64,000 nucleotides of DNA, from positions 1 to 64,000 of the forward strand of contig NZ_JBQKGJ010000005.1 in assembly GCF_052118845.1 (NCBI RefSeq). Direction: 5' to 3'. A program made the position numbers and the translations under genes. Under the pieces are notes generated by a model. It ran no database searches, was not told the origin of the DNA, and saw nothing but the letters and a program-made list of their open reading frames with translations. Of this stretch, positions 26,039 to 35,267 are shown in pieces. The stretch comes from Bilifractor sp002394235. Its GTDB lineage: Bacteria; Bacillota; Clostridia; Lachnospirales; Lachnospiraceae. Numbering within the stretch: position 1 is the first letter of the stretch; each line of letters opens with the position of its first letter.

Positions 26039-26509
26039 GTGCCACGTAAAGGACATACTCAGAAAAGAGATGTTTTAGCAGATCCGGTATACAACAACAA
26101 GGTTGTAACCAAGCTGATCAACAGCATCATGCTGGACGGCAAGAAAGGTACCGCTCAGAAGATCGTTTACAGCGCATTTGCTAAAGTAGAGGAAAAGGCC
26201 GGAAAGCCGGCAATTGAATGTTTTGAAGAGGCGATGAACAACATCATGCCTCAGCTTGAGGTTAAGGCCCGCCGTATCGGTGGAGCTACCTACCAGGTAC
26301 CGGTAGAAGTTAAGCCGGACAGACGTCAGGCTCTGGGACTTCGCTGGCTGACAATGTTCTCACGCAAGAGAAGTGAGAAGACAATGTCTGACAGACTGGC
26401 AAACGAGCTGCTCGATGCTATGAATAACACCGGAGCATCCGTGAAACGTAAAGAAGACATGCATAAGATGGCAGAGGCCAATAAGGCATTTGCTCATTAC
26501 AGATTCTAA
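26039..26509 (+). CDS. rpsG: 30S ribosomal protein S7
   Basis: Primary 16S rRNA-binding protein of the 30S head, 156 residues, the usual length. Starts MPRKGHTQKRDVLADPVY with a GTG codon at 26039; AAGGAGGGAAG lies 6 bases upstream, which settles the start. It is 180 bp after rpsL and 15 bp before fusA. Conserved features include NSIMLDGKKGTAQKIVY and RRIGGATYQVPVEV. Confidence 0.99.
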   Translation: MPRKGHTQKRDVLADPVYNNKVVTKLINSIMLDGKKGTAQKIVYSAFAKVEEKAGKPAIECFEEAMNNIMPQLEVKARRIGGATYQVPVEVKPDRRQALGLRWLTMFSRKRSEKTMSDRLANELLDAMNNTGASVKRKEDMHKMAEANKAFAHYRF

Positions 26510-26524
26510 AAGGAGGGAACTCTG

Positions 26525-28642
26525 TTGGCTGATAACGGAAGAGAATATCCGCTTGAGAGAACCAGAAATATTGGTATCATGGCGCATATTGATGCAGGTA
26601 AAACTACTCTGACAGAGCGTATCCTGTATTACACCGGTGTTAACTACAAGATCGGTGAGACATACGAAGGAACTGCTACAATGGACTGGATGGCACAGGA
26701 GCAGGAGCGTGGTATCACGATCACATCCGCTGCCACTACCTGCCACTGGACACATCAGTACCAGAACAAACCCGCTCCGGGTGCACTTGAGCACCGCATC
26801 AACATCATCGATACACCAGGACACGTAGACTTCACTGTTGAGGTTGAGCGTTCCCTTCGTGTACTTGACGGTGCCGTAGGTGTATTCGATGCCAAGGGCG
26901 GCGTTGAGCCTCAGTCCGAGAACGTATGGCGTCAGGCGGATACCTACAATGTTCCTCGTATGGCATTTGTAAACAAAATGGATATCCTTGGAGCAAACTT
27001 CGACAACACCGTTCACGAGATCATTACCAAGCTCGGCAAGAACCCGGTTGTTATCGAGCGTCCGATCGGCAAAGAGGATTATTTCCAGGGCGTAGTTGAT
27101 CTGTTCGAGATGAAGGCATACATCTACAACAATAAGACCGGCGATGATATCTCCATCGTAGATATCCCGGACGATATGAAGGATGAGTGCCAGGCCGCTC
27201 ACGAAGAGATGGTCGAGAAGATCGTTGAGTTCGACGATGATCTGATGATGGCTTATCTCGACGGAGAGGAGCCGAGCATCGACGACATGAAGAAGGCACT
27301 CCGCAAGGCAACTATCGCGAATAAGGCCGTTCCGGTTCTCTGTGGTTCTGCACATCAGAACAAGGGAATTCAGAAGCTTCTGGACGCAATTGTTGACTTC
27401 ATGCCGGCACCTACTGACGTACCGGACATCGAGGGAACAGATCTGGACGGAAATGAAGTCGTAAGACATTCTTCTGATGAAGAGCCGTTCTCAGCTCTTG
27501 TATTCAAGATCGTTTCCGACCCGTTCGTTGGACGTCTTGCATATTTCAGAGTTTATTCCGGTACACTGAACTCCGGTTCTTATGTACTGAATGCAACCAA
27601 GGACAAGAAAGAGCGTGTCGGCCGTATTCTTCAGATGCATGCCAACAAGCGTCATGAGCTGTCCAAGGTATATTCCGGAGATATCGCTGCGGCTATCGGA
27701 TTCAAGTTCTCCTCTACCGGAGATACAATCTGCGACGAGCAGCATCCGGTAATTCTGGAGTCCATGGACTTCCCGGATCCGGTTATCGAGCTCGCAATCG
27801 AGCCGAAGACAAAGGCCGGACAGCAGAAGCTTGGCGAGGCTCTCGCAAAGCTGGCTGAGGAGGATCCGACCTTCCGCGCTACCACAAACCAGGAGACCGG
27901 ACAGACAATCATCGCCGGAATGGGCGAGCTCCATCTGGAGATCATCGTTGACCGTCTGCTTCGTGAGTTCAACGTAGAGGCAAATGTCGGAGCTCCGCAG
28001 GTTGCATATAAAGAGACAATCACAAAGGCATCGGATATCGACAGCAAGTATGTTCGTCAGTCCGGTGGTAAAGGACAGTACGGTCATTGTAAAGTTAAGT
28101 TCTCGCCGCTGGATGCAAACGCAGAGCAGTCCTACGAGTTCGTTAACAGCGTAACCGGCGGTTCCATCCCGAAGGAGTATATCCCGTCCATCGATGAGGG
28201 TATTCAGGATGCCATGAAGGCCGGTCAGCTCGGCGGATTCCCGGTAGTCGGAGTCAAGGCTGAGGTATACGACGGATCCTATCATGAGGTCGATTCTTCC
28301 GAGATGGCATTCCATATTGCGGGATCCATGGCCTTCAAGCAGGCAATGGAGAAGGGCGCTCCGGTGCTCCTCGAGCCGATCATGAAGGTTGAGGTTACTA
28401 CACCTGAGGAATACATGGGCGATGTTATCGGTGATATGAATTCCCGTCGTGGCCGTATCGAGGGAATGGATGATGTAGGAAACGGAAAGCTTGTCCGCGG
28501 TTTTGTTCCGCTGGCTGAGATGTTCGGCTACTCCACAGACCTTCGTTCCGCTACACAGGGACGTGCAAACTACTCCATGTTCTTCGACCGCTATGAGCCG
28601 GTTCCGAAGTCTGTTCAGGAGAAGGTCCTTTCTGATAAGTAA
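26525..28642 (+). CDS. fusA: Elongation factor G
   Basis: Translocase GTPase of translation, 705 residues. Motifs are G1 AHIDAGKTT (about 20-28), the switch region with ITSAATTC, G3 DTPGHVDF, G4 NKMD and the C-terminal domain IV/V. The start codon is TTG (26525), preceded by AAGGAGGGAAC; no ATG or GTG in the right place would keep the conserved N-terminus. Rare start codons on such a highly expressed gene are worth noting. A UUCG-capped hairpin follows the stop. Confidence 0.98.
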   Translation: MADNGREYPLERTRNIGIMAHIDAGKTTLTERILYYTGVNYKIGETYEGTATMDWMAQEQERGITITSAATTCHWTHQYQNKPAPGALEHRINIIDTPGHVDFTVEVERSLRVLDGAVGVFDAKGGVEPQSENVWRQADTYNVPRMAFVNKMDILGANFDNTVHEIITKLGKNPVVIERPIGKEDYFQGVVDLFEMKAYIYNNKTGDDISIVDIPDDMKDECQAAHEEMVEKIVEFDDDLMMAYLDGEEPSIDDMKKALRKATIANKAVPVLCGSAHQNKGIQKLLDAIVDFMPAPTDVPDIEGTDLDGNEVVRHSSDEEPFSALVFKIVSDPFVGRLAYFRVYSGTLNSGSYVLNATKDKKERVGRILQMHANKRHELSKVYSGDIAAAIGFKFSSTGDTICDEQHPVILESMDFPDPVIELAIEPKTKAGQQKLGEALAKLAEEDPTFRATTNQETGQTIIAGMGELHLEIIVDRLLREFNVEANVGAPQVAYKETITKASDIDSKYVRQSGGKGQYGHCKVKFSPLDANAEQSYEFVNSVTGGSIPKEYIPSIDEGIQDAMKAGQLGGFPVVGVKAEVYDGSYHEVDSSEMAFHIAGSMAFKQAMEKGAPVLLEPIMKVEVTTPEEYMGDVIGDMNSRRGRIEGMDDVGNGKLVRGFVPLAEMFGYSTDLRSATQGRANYSMFFDRYEPVPKSVQEKVLSDK

Positions 28643-28653
28643 TGAAACGGTTC

Positions 28654-28673
28654 CTGCCCCGTTCGCGGGGCAG
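28654..28673 (+). terminator. UUCG hairpin after fusA
   Basis: CTGCCCCG (28654-28661), loop TTCG, CGGGGCAG (28666-28673). Very stable but without a T-run; may mark the operon end or protect the 3' end. Confidence 0.6.
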
Positions 28674-28781
28674 AAGCGTTAATGTCAACACCGGATGGAC
28701 GGAGCCATTCCGTCAGATGTCACGGCTTCCCGGGACAGCCCCGGAATTTCGTGCACGGGACTCCGGATAGAGAGAATTCAC

Positions 28782-28810
28782 TTGCAAAGATTCTGAAAAT
28801 GAAATATAAT
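28782..28810 (+). promoter_or_regulatory. tuf promoter
   Basis: TTGCAA (28782-28787), 17-bp spacer, TATAAT (28805-28810). It gives tuf its own transcript with a leader of about 85 bases. Confidence 0.8.
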
Positions 28811-28903
28811 CAAGCATAGCGGATTTTCTATTTTACAGTAATTTTTAATAAAGTAAATACGCAGGCAGAACGCCGGTATTCATTTTAAGGAGGAAGTATT
28901 ACA

Positions 28904-30097
28904 ATGGCAAAACAGAAATTTGAAAGAACAAAACCGCATTGCAACATTGGTACCATCGGACATGTAGACCATGGCAAAACCACTCTGACAGCTGCAATCA
29001 CAAAGGTTCTGGCTACCAGAATGCCTACCGATGAGAACCAGATCGTTGACTTCTCCAACATCGATAAAGCTCCGGAAGAGAGAGAGCGTGGTATCACAAT
29101 CAATACCGCTCACGTAGAGTATGAGACTGAGAACCGTCACTATGCACATGTTGACTGCCCAGGACATGCTGACTACGTAAAGAACATGATCACAGGTGCA
29201 GCTCAGATGGATGGCGCTATCCTTGTAGTTGCAGCTACTGATGGTGTTATGGCTCAGACTCGTGAGCACGTTCTGCTTGCACGTCAGGTAGGTGTTCCGG
29301 CCATGGTTGTATTCCTCAACAAGTGTGATATGGTTGATGATGACGAGCTGATCGAGCTGGTGGAGATGGAGGTTACCGAGCTTCTTGACGAGTACGGATT
29401 CGAGAACACACCTATCGTTCGCGGTTCTGCTCTGAAGGCTCTTGAGGATCCGAACAGCGAGTGGGGCGACAAGATCATGGAGCTTCTGAGCGTTGTTGAC
29501 GAGCATATCCCGACTCCGACACGTGATACAGATAAGCCGTTCCTGATGCCTGTTGAGGATGTATTCACAATCTCCGGACGTGGAACTGTTGCTACCGGCC
29601 GTGTAGAGCGTGGTACTCTGAGACTGAATGATCCGGTTGAGATCCTTGGAATCTCTGAGGACAAGCTTTCTTCTGTTGCTACCGGTATTGAGATGTTCCA
29701 TAAGCTCCTTGACGAGGCTATGGCTGGTGATAACATCGGTGTTCTTCTCCGTGGTATCAACAGAACTGATATCGAAAAGGGACAGGTTGTTGCTAAGCCC
29801 GGCACTGTAACCTGCCATACAAAATTCACCGCTCAGGTTTACGTTCTGACTAAGGACGAGGGCGGCCGTCATACCCCTTTCTTCAATAACTATCGTCCGC
29901 AGTTCTATTTCAGAACAACTGACGTTACCGGTGTTATCACTCTTCCGGAAGGCACTGAGATGTGCATGCCTGGTGATAACGTTGAGATGACCATCGAGCT
30001 GATCCACCCGATCGCTATGGAGCAGGGACTTACCTTCGCTATTCGTGAGGGCGGTCACACTGTAGGATCCGGCCGTGTAGCTACGATCATCGAGTAA
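28904..30097 (+). CDS. tuf: Elongation factor Tu
   Basis: GTPase that delivers aminoacyl-tRNA to the ribosome, 397 residues. G1 GHVDHGKTT (about 19-27), the effector segment with RGITINTAHVEYE, G3 DCPGHADYVKNMITGAAQMD (DCPGH) and G4 NKCD are all intact. Domains 2 and 3 follow with typical length. AAGGAGGAAG precedes the ATG. Transcribed from its own promoter after fusA and closed by a strong terminator. Confidence 0.99.
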   Translation: MAKQKFERTKPHCNIGTIGHVDHGKTTLTAAITKVLATRMPTDENQIVDFSNIDKAPEERERGITINTAHVEYETENRHYAHVDCPGHADYVKNMITGAAQMDGAILVVAATDGVMAQTREHVLLARQVGVPAMVVFLNKCDMVDDDELIELVEMEVTELLDEYGFENTPIVRGSALKALEDPNSEWGDKIMELLSVVDEHIPTPTRDTDKPFLMPVEDVFTISGRGTVATGRVERGTLRLNDPVEILGISEDKLSSVATGIEMFHKLLDEAMAGDNIGVLLRGINRTDIEKGQVVAKPGTVTCHTKFTAQVYVLTKDEGGRHTPFFNNYRPQFYFRTTDVTGVITLPEGTEMCMPGDNVEMTIELIHPIAMEQGLTFAIREGGHTVGSGRVATIIE

Positions 30098-30128
30098 TCG
30101 AAAAACAGTATTATCACGCAATTCATGA

Positions 30129-30170
30129 AGAGCCGCAAACCCTTGATACAGGGGGGTGCGGCTCTTTTTG
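30129..30170 (+). terminator. Terminator after tuf
   Basis: AGAGCCGCA (30129-30137) pairs with TGCGGCTCT (30157-30165), followed by TTTTTG. Classic intrinsic terminator. Confidence 0.92.
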
Positions 30171-30346
30171 TGTGCCTTTGCGTCAGGCAAGGGAGATCTT
30201 TTTTTGATCCTTTTTTGATAAAAGGAGTCGCGTATATGTATTCGAAGCGTTTTTGATGTGGTATGATTGTAATACGCCCTTGACAAAGAAAGTCAGAAGC
30301 AAGATGAAGTGGGAAATCATTCAGTTAGAAAAGAAAGGATAATAGA

Positions 30347-30865
30347 ATGGCAAAACCTGTTAAGATCAGACCTGCGGCGATGCTCGGAGCGGTTCTTGAT
30401 TTTCTGGGAGGACAAAAGATCGCAACCTACACGAATGAGGATGAGGGTTATGAATATCTGAAAAATGGATATTTCTGTGTCTCGGTGTTAAACCCGAAGG
30501 GAAGCGACGATCTCTATATCGATCTTGAAGATGGCTTCACACTGACGTACGGTGACTGGAACGCGCACTATGAGGCGACAGACCGTGATTTCGAATACAT
30601 GCGGAAAGATGTGGAGGATTTTCTGGCAAACCGCATGTATCTGGCTGTTGTGTATTCTGGAAAGGAATGGATCTGTTCCCTTACGATTCATGAGAATGAT
30701 GTCAGTAAGGCTCGTCTCTTCCGGCAGACGAAGGATTTTCTGCACAGCGCGGACTGCGATCCGTTCATACAGCTTCTGAATCATAAGGGCGGGGTGATTG
30801 ACTGCAGTTTCTGGGATGTAAAGAGAAACCGGGAGATCCGCGTAAATCCGGGGGAGATCAGGTGA
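30347..30865 (+). CDS. Hypothetical protein, 172 residues
   Basis: Not recognised. A soluble protein, rich in Asp, Tyr and Phe, with no signal peptide, membrane segment or Cys-based metal motif. It starts MAKPVKIRPAAMLGAVLDFLGGQK, then alternates predicted strands and helices (for example LYIDLEDGFTLTYGDWNAHYE). AAAGGA precedes the ATG by 8 bases, and codon use looks like that of its neighbours, so it is probably a real gene. It lies between tuf and the FliB-like gene with about 100 bp to the latter and could share its transcript. Confidence 0.75.
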   Translation: MAKPVKIRPAAMLGAVLDFLGGQKIATYTNEDEGYEYLKNGYFCVSVLNPKGSDDLYIDLEDGFTLTYGDWNAHYEATDRDFEYMRKDVEDFLANRMYLAVVYSGKEWICSLTIHENDVSKARLFRQTKDFLHSADCDPFIQLLNHKGGVIDCSFWDVKRNREIRVNPGEIR

Positions 30866-30971
30866 TCATGAATAACAGGTGCCTTTGACGGCTGAATGGC
30901 TTCGTAGAATAAAGTTCTGATGGACGGAGGATTTCAGGCGGCTGAGAATTCACATAAGGGGACGAGAAGAT

Positions 30972-32126
30972 ATGATTTATGAATATCCGGATACGGTTCT
31001 GAAGTTTTCCTGCATTGCAGGAAAGTGCCCGGATACCTGCTGCGCAGGCTGGGAAGTGGATCTTGACCGGGAAACGGAGGAATACTACCGGTATGTCGAG
31101 GGTCCCTTCGGGAAGCGCCTGCGGCGTGCCATGAAAACAGAAACAGAAGAAAACGCGGACGGAGAAGAGGTCCGTACCTGTTTCTTCCCGCTTACGGATC
31201 AGAATCGCTGCCCTTTCCTTAACGATGACAATTTGTGCGAGATCATCACTCACCTGGGACCGGAGGCGATCAGTGTCGTCTGTGATGAGTATCCGAGGTA
31301 TTTTGAGCAGTTCGGGAATTATCAGCAGATGGATATGAGTCTTTCCTGTATGGAGTTCGGAAGAATATTTTTTTCTTCGGGACCGGTGCAGCTGCAGCGC
31401 ATGGAGGATGATACAGACCGGGGATGGGGCGACACGGACCGCGAACGGCTTCGCGGAATACTGACGATCCGCGATGATGCGGTTCGTTATCTCCAGGATG
31501 AGGATCATAAGCTTTCCTGGAGGGAGAAAATGAATGACATTGAGCGGCAGATCGGCATCGTTCCGACACAGGAGAGCCGGCGAAGTCTGATGCGGCGTAT
31601 GGAGAGACTCGAGGTTATCGATCACCGCTGGACCGAAATGCTGGAACTGGTAAGAAATACAGGTGTGAAGGCTGGCGATGCAGGGACGGCTGTCAGCAGT
31701 GAGGCCGGCGATGCAGGGACGACTTTCAGCAGTGAGGCCGGCGGTGCAGGGATAACTGTCAGCGGTGAGGCCGGCGATGCAGGGACAGCTGTCATCGGTG
31801 AAGCTGACAACATTCCGGCGCAGCTGCGCGCGGAATTTGAGAGGCTCCATGAGGACTGTCTTCCCGGATGGTTCACAAAGCTTTGCGTGTACTTCGTTTT
31901 TCGTTATACGCTTGACATCTATTCTGACGGGGATCCGGCAGGTGTCTTCCGCTACATTGACAGAAGCCTTCGTTTTCTGTGGATGATGTGTCTGGCTGAA
32001 TGGAACGCGGCGGGGCGAAAGCTGACCATTGAAGATATGATTGATCTCGCCCACCTTTATTCCAGGCAGGTTGAGCACTGCGAGGAAAACGTCGCCATTC
32101 TGAAGGAAGACGGAGAAGACGGGTGA
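30972..32126 (+). CDS. FliB-like Cys-rich protein (lysine-N-methylase family)
   Basis: A 384-residue protein with the Cys pattern of the FliB/flagellin lysine-N-methylase family: CIAGKCPDTCCAGWEVD (about 14-30) and CPFLNDDNLCEI followed by VVCDEYPRYF (about 81-112), then SLSCMEFGR. These Cys residues probably bind an Fe-S cluster or zinc (known family feature, not shown here). Methyl transfer to flagellin is established for FliB in Salmonella, but no flagellar gene lies in this window, so the substrate is unknown. Residues 234-277 consist of four 11-residue repeats of the type AGDAGTAVSSE, an in-frame minisatellite. GGGGACGAG provides a weak ribosome site. Confidence 0.8.
   Translation: MIYEYPDTVLKFSCIAGKCPDTCCAGWEVDLDRETEEYYRYVEGPFGKRLRRAMKTETEENADGEEVRTCFFPLTDQNRCPFLNDDNLCEIITHLGPEAISVVCDEYPRYFEQFGNYQQMDMSLSCMEFGRIFFSSGPVQLQRMEDDTDRGWGDTDRERLRGILTIRDDAVRYLQDEDHKLSWREKMNDIERQIGIVPTQESRRSLMRRMERLEVIDHRWTEMLELVRNTGVKAGDAGTAVSSEAGDAGTTFSSEAGGAGITVSGEAGDAGTAVIGEADNIPAQLRAEFERLHEDCLPGWFTKLCVYFVFRYTLDIYSDGDPAGVFRYIDRSLRFLWMMCLAEWNAAGRKLTIEDMIDLAHLYSRQVEHCEENVAILKEDGEDG
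31671..31802 (+). repeat. In-frame 33-bp minisatellite, four copies
   Basis: Units at 31671-31703, 31704-31736, 31737-31769 and 31770-31802 encode AGDAGTAVSSE, AGDAGTTFSSE, AGGAGITVSGE and AGDAGTAVIGE. Because each unit is 11 codons, gain or loss keeps the reading frame of the FliB-like protein. Confidence 0.95.
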
Positions 32127-32225
32127 CGGACAGATTCATTTCGGAAAAAGAAGAGAGTTCGTTCACCTGCCGAAAATCTTACCGCCGTGGAGTTTCTGCC
32201 CACAGCAGACGAAAGGATTGAATAT

Positions 32226-32822
32226 ATGAAGGACGAGGATCAGAATCTGGAAAATCAGAGCCCGGAAAATCAGAGAGGAACCGGCCATCTGAGAAGATTG
32301 TCGCGGTCTCTGGCCTACAGCGGCTCCGTGGTTGATGTGTATCAGGACACAATGGAGCTTCCGGACGGCTGCATTCAGAAGTGGGATTTTGTCTGTCATA
32401 AAAAGGGAGGCGGCGCCTGCATCGTTCCGGTTCTCGCGGACGGAAGAATTCTTATGGTGCGTCAGTACAGACCGTCAATTGACCGGGAGACTCTGGAACT
32501 TCCGGCCGGAGCGGTTGACGCGGAGGATGCGACGACAGAGGATACCGCAAGAAGAGAACTGAGGGAGGAAACCGGATACACTGCCGGGAAATGGAAGCTG
32601 CTGCTGCGGCTGAAGACAGCGGTTGCTTACTGCAATGAGTACACGGATGTCTATCTTGCCTCTGAACTGAAGGACTCCCATGGCCAGGCACTGGACGAAG
32701 CAGAGGAGATCCGTCTGCGTGCTGTTGAGCCGGAGGTACTGCTTCAGGATATTTACAGCGGAAGAATACAGGATTCCAAAACAGTTGCGGGTATTCTCGC
32801 TTATACGAATCAGAAGAGGTGA
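32226..32822 (+). CDS. Nudix hydrolase, ADP-ribose pyrophosphatase-like
   Basis: A 198-residue Nudix protein of the ADP-ribose/sugar-nucleotide pyrophosphatase group. After about 20 polar residues the sequence RSLAYSGSVVDVYQDTMELPDG matches the N-terminal beta domain of that group (seen as YSGSVVDV). VRQYRPSIDRETLELPAGAVD leads to the Nudix box ending in RRELREETGYT (about 115-125). The spacing between the first Gly and REL differs slightly from the standard 23-residue box. ATG 32226 with AAAGGA upstream was chosen over an in-frame GTG at 32187. It follows the FliB-like gene by 99 bp. Confidence 0.87.
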   Translation: MKDEDQNLENQSPENQRGTGHLRRLSRSLAYSGSVVDVYQDTMELPDGCIQKWDFVCHKKGGGACIVPVLADGRILMVRQYRPSIDRETLELPAGAVDAEDATTEDTARRELREETGYTAGKWKLLLRLKTAVAYCNEYTDVYLASELKDSHGQALDEAEEIRLRAVEPEVLLQDIYSGRIQDSKTVAGILAYTNQKR

Positions 32823-32921
32823 ATATCGCTGCTGCAGCTGTCAACATTGGCACCAGGAACATCTGTGATTTTGATTTACGCGAACAGTGAGCCGCAGCCG
32901 AATGCGAAGTATTCGAGTGCG

Positions 32922-32972
32922 GCGAGCGTCGCGATAGCGAGATAAAACTCGCGCAGCGTGTTTTATCTCGTT
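32922..32972. repeat. 51-bp palindromic repeat, first copy
   Basis: Identical over 51 bp to 54749-54799. The inverted repeat is GAGATAAAAC ... GTTTTATCTC around a TCGCGCAGC-type loop. The bases before it (32879-32897, CGCGAACAGTGAGCC) also resemble part of the dispersed repeat at 19361-19379. It lies between the Nudix and GGDEF genes and could act as a terminator. Confidence 0.9.
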
Positions 32973-32988
32973 TGATTTTAGGAGAAAT

Positions 32989-34104
32989 ATGTTAGTTCTT
33001 TTTGAAGATGTCATAAGCTTTATTCTGGTGATATTCGCCTGGTTCCGGCTCTATGACAATATAAATATCGATCAGAGAATCAAAAGATATTTTGCGTGTG
33101 CCGGAGGCGTGATTGCGGCGATACTTGTTCTGGATCAGATCTGGCAGGCGATTTTTACGATATGCAGGATTACTGCCCGGATTGACTACATACTTAATGT
33201 GCTGACTTGTGTCATTTATTTTCTGGTCGCGTTTCTGATCCTGATTATACCTATGCAGCGATTGAAAAAGATATCGCTTGTCAACAGGGTTCTAAATGTA
33301 ATCATATTAATCTGTTTCGGCGTGATTCCGATTGTAAACATCTGGAAGCCGGTTATTTTCTATCACAGCGGCGGATATATGTATTATACCAATAAATATA
33401 TTTATTATATAATCGCCGAATATGTGATGTATATGGTGATGGTGCGCATGTACTACTCTCGTAATTATCTGTTCGACAGAAGCGACCGGATCATGCTTTT
33501 GTTTGCACAGGTAATCGTCGGGATAGGTGTGATTGCGCAGATTGTCTACGGAGATCTCGCAGCGAGCTGGAACTGCATCAGCATCTGCTATCTCTTCATG
33601 TATCTCGCACTGGAGCAGATGTATGCAAAGATAGATCCGGTGACAAAGCTGCATAACCGCGGAGTTTATGACAAGACTCTTCAGAAATATTCCGGTAAAA
33701 AAAGAACACTTACCGCCGTTATGTTCGACCTGAACCACCTGAAGCTTGTGAATGACAGATACGGGCACGATGCGGGTGATGCTTATCTGCTTGCCTTTGG
33801 TCAGACAACCCGGAAAGCACTTTCTTCCTTTGGAGAGATCTTCCGGATCGGTGGAGATGAATTCTGCCTGCTTTCCTGGAAAACCGGACCGGAGAAACTG
33901 CTTCCAGCTCTTCGTGAGCTTCAGTCGAGGGAAAAATGTGATCCGGAGTTTGGAGATCACCCTCTGGATTTTGCATACGGCATCGCGCAGCAGCTTCCGG
34001 GGGAGGAGGGATCTGAGACCGTGTCGCGGGCAGATCACGAGATGTATATGAATAAGAGGGAGATGCATTCCCGCGAGGACAGGCAGACGCCCGCAGAAGC
34101 ATAG
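32989..34104 (+). CDS. Membrane-bound GGDEF protein (diguanylate cyclase)
   Basis: Makes the second messenger c-di-GMP. Of 371 residues the first 205 form about six hydrophobic helices, an uncharacterised membrane sensor. The GGDEF domain follows: DPVTKLHNRGVYDKTL (about 218), FDLNHLKLVNDRYGHDAGD, and an intact GGDEF (about 288-292). The inhibitory RxxD I-site is absent (the upstream residues are SSFGEIFRI). The domain is on the short side but complete. TAGGAG lies 6 bases before the ATG. The 3' end runs directly into copy 5 of the dispersed repeat. Confidence 0.9.
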   Translation: MLVLFEDVISFILVIFAWFRLYDNINIDQRIKRYFACAGGVIAAILVLDQIWQAIFTICRITARIDYILNVLTCVIYFLVAFLILIIPMQRLKKISLVNRVLNVIILICFGVIPIVNIWKPVIFYHSGGYMYYTNKYIYYIIAEYVMYMVMVRMYYSRNYLFDRSDRIMLLFAQVIVGIGVIAQIVYGDLAASWNCISICYLFMYLALEQMYAKIDPVTKLHNRGVYDKTLQKYSGKKRTLTAVMFDLNHLKLVNDRYGHDAGDAYLLAFGQTTRKALSSFGEIFRIGGDEFCLLSWKTGPEKLLPALRELQSREKCDPEFGDHPLDFAYGIAQQLPGEEGSETVSRADHEMYMNKREMHSREDRQTPAEA

Positions 34105-34221
34105 ACAGTACCGCGCGTCACTTCGTGCTCATATCTTTTGCCTTCGAAACCGCATACAGTCTCTTACGCGCGGTTTGCGGCAGGCGGCCTGTCGGCGCTT
34201 TCAAAGAGCTTATACAGAATC
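34104..34221. repeat. Dispersed palindromic repeat, copy 5
   Basis: Read on the minus strand it begins TGTATAAGCTCTTTGAAAGC and continues GACAGGC with the family pattern, reaching CATACAGTCTCTTACGCGCG and GTGCTCAT on the plus strand as in the 40-kb copy. The right-hand AGCTTATACAG (34206-34216) supplies the stop codon of the HAD gene and the left end touches the stop of the GGDEF gene, so it lies tightly between two convergent genes. Confidence 0.8.
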
Positions 34222-34833
34222 CGCCATGCCGAGAAAATCCCGGAGCTTCCGGACATCTCCATCGAAGACGTATCCGCCCAGACCGCAGGAGCGGGCAGCG
34301 TCTACATTTCGCTGAAGATCATCGATGAAGAGACAGTCCTGTGGGTTCAGGTGAAATTCCTCAAGAAACATTTCATAGATCTGCCGCTGGGGCTTCAGAA
34401 CCTTATGAGGAGCAGAGAGAAAGACTCCGTCGAAAAGATCGGGCGTCTCGAGATGGCTTTTCCACTTGCCGTGGTCCAGACGGACACTGACATTGGACAG
34501 GATGTATGTCTTTTTTCCTGCTTCCCGCAGATCCCTTACCAGTGCGCCCATACCGGGATGCGGGGTGAGGTTGTATCTGTCCCAGTTCTGAAAGCTGAAG
34601 CGGACCGCGCTGCGGACCTCATCGGAGGATGCGCGGGACAGCATCTTCTCCAGCGCGTCGTCCTGCCGGATCAGACCAGCGTCAAGCATGATCCATTCTC
34701 CGGAGTGATAGACGAGGAGATTGACCTCCCGGATCACGTCGGGATCCGATGTGTATTCCCGTGTGGCATTATCGGCGTTGTAATCGGCCAGAACCCTTCC
34801 CATGTCAAATACGATGTTTTTGTATCCTGTCAT
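34210..34833 (-). CDS. HAD superfamily IA phosphatase (YihX-like)
   Basis: A 207-residue haloacid-dehalogenase-fold hydrolase. Motif I is FDMGRVLADY (about 9-18; the second catalytic Asp of DxD is Gly, as in the YihX/epoxide-hydrolase-N group). Motif II is ILSNVS (about 112), motif III a Lys in HKVLKPQRQIYE (about 145), and motif IV FIDDLQRNVDAA (about 168). E. coli YihX is a glucose-1-phosphate phosphatase; the substrate here is unknown. Its stop codon lies inside copy 5 of the dispersed repeat. A 29-bp tandem array starts 26 bp upstream of the start codon. Confidence 0.9.
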   Translation of the reverse strand: MTGYKNIVFDMGRVLADYNADNATREYTSDPDVIREVNLLVYHSGEWIMLDAGLIRQDDALEKMLSRASSDEVRSAVRFSFQNWDRYNLTPHPGMGALVRDLREAGKKTYILSNVSVRLDHGKWKSHLETPDLFDGVFLSAPHKVLKPQRQIYEMFLEEFHLNPQDCLFIDDLQRNVDAARSCGLGGYVFDGDVRKLRDFLGMADSV

Positions 34834-34858
34834 TGCTGTACCCCTCCGAATTGTAGTA

Positions 34859-35003
34859 TTAACTCTGACTCCTGGTAATCAAAGAAGCTAACTCTGATTC
34901 CCGGTAATTGAAGAAGCTGGCTCTGATTTCCGGTAACTGAAAAAGTCAGCTCTGATTTCCGGTAATTGAAGAAATTAACTGTGATTCTCTGTTACTGAGA
35001 GCC
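34859..35003. repeat. 29-bp tandem repeat, five units, upstream of the HAD gene
   Basis: Contiguous units at 34859, 34888, 34917, 34946 and 34975, each of the form (C/T)TAACTCTGATT-CCGGTAATTGAAGAAG. There are no unique spacers, so it is not a CRISPR array. It lies where the promoter of the minus-strand HAD gene is expected. Confidence 0.92.
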
Positions 35004-35267
35004 GGTTACTCGTTGAAAGCGGACCGGCTCTCACAGGTATTATAGCGAAGGAGAGAGAAAAAATCCATATCCAGGGATTGCAGAGATGCCCTGAGATGTC
35101 CTGCCGGAGCTGCGGCTTTTCGTTTCTGCCGGAAAAGTCCGGAGTGAATAAGGCTGGTACGGATCAGATTCAGGGAGTTGAGACGCGGTGGGATGTCTTT
35201 CTCTCGGATTGATATTGAATCTCTGCCTTTTCTGGGATAAAATACAGACTTGTGACTGAATGAATAA

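Noticed and set aside
34859..35003. CRISPR-like array
   Set aside because: The 29-bp units are contiguous without unique spacers and there are no cas genes; it is a plain tandem repeat.
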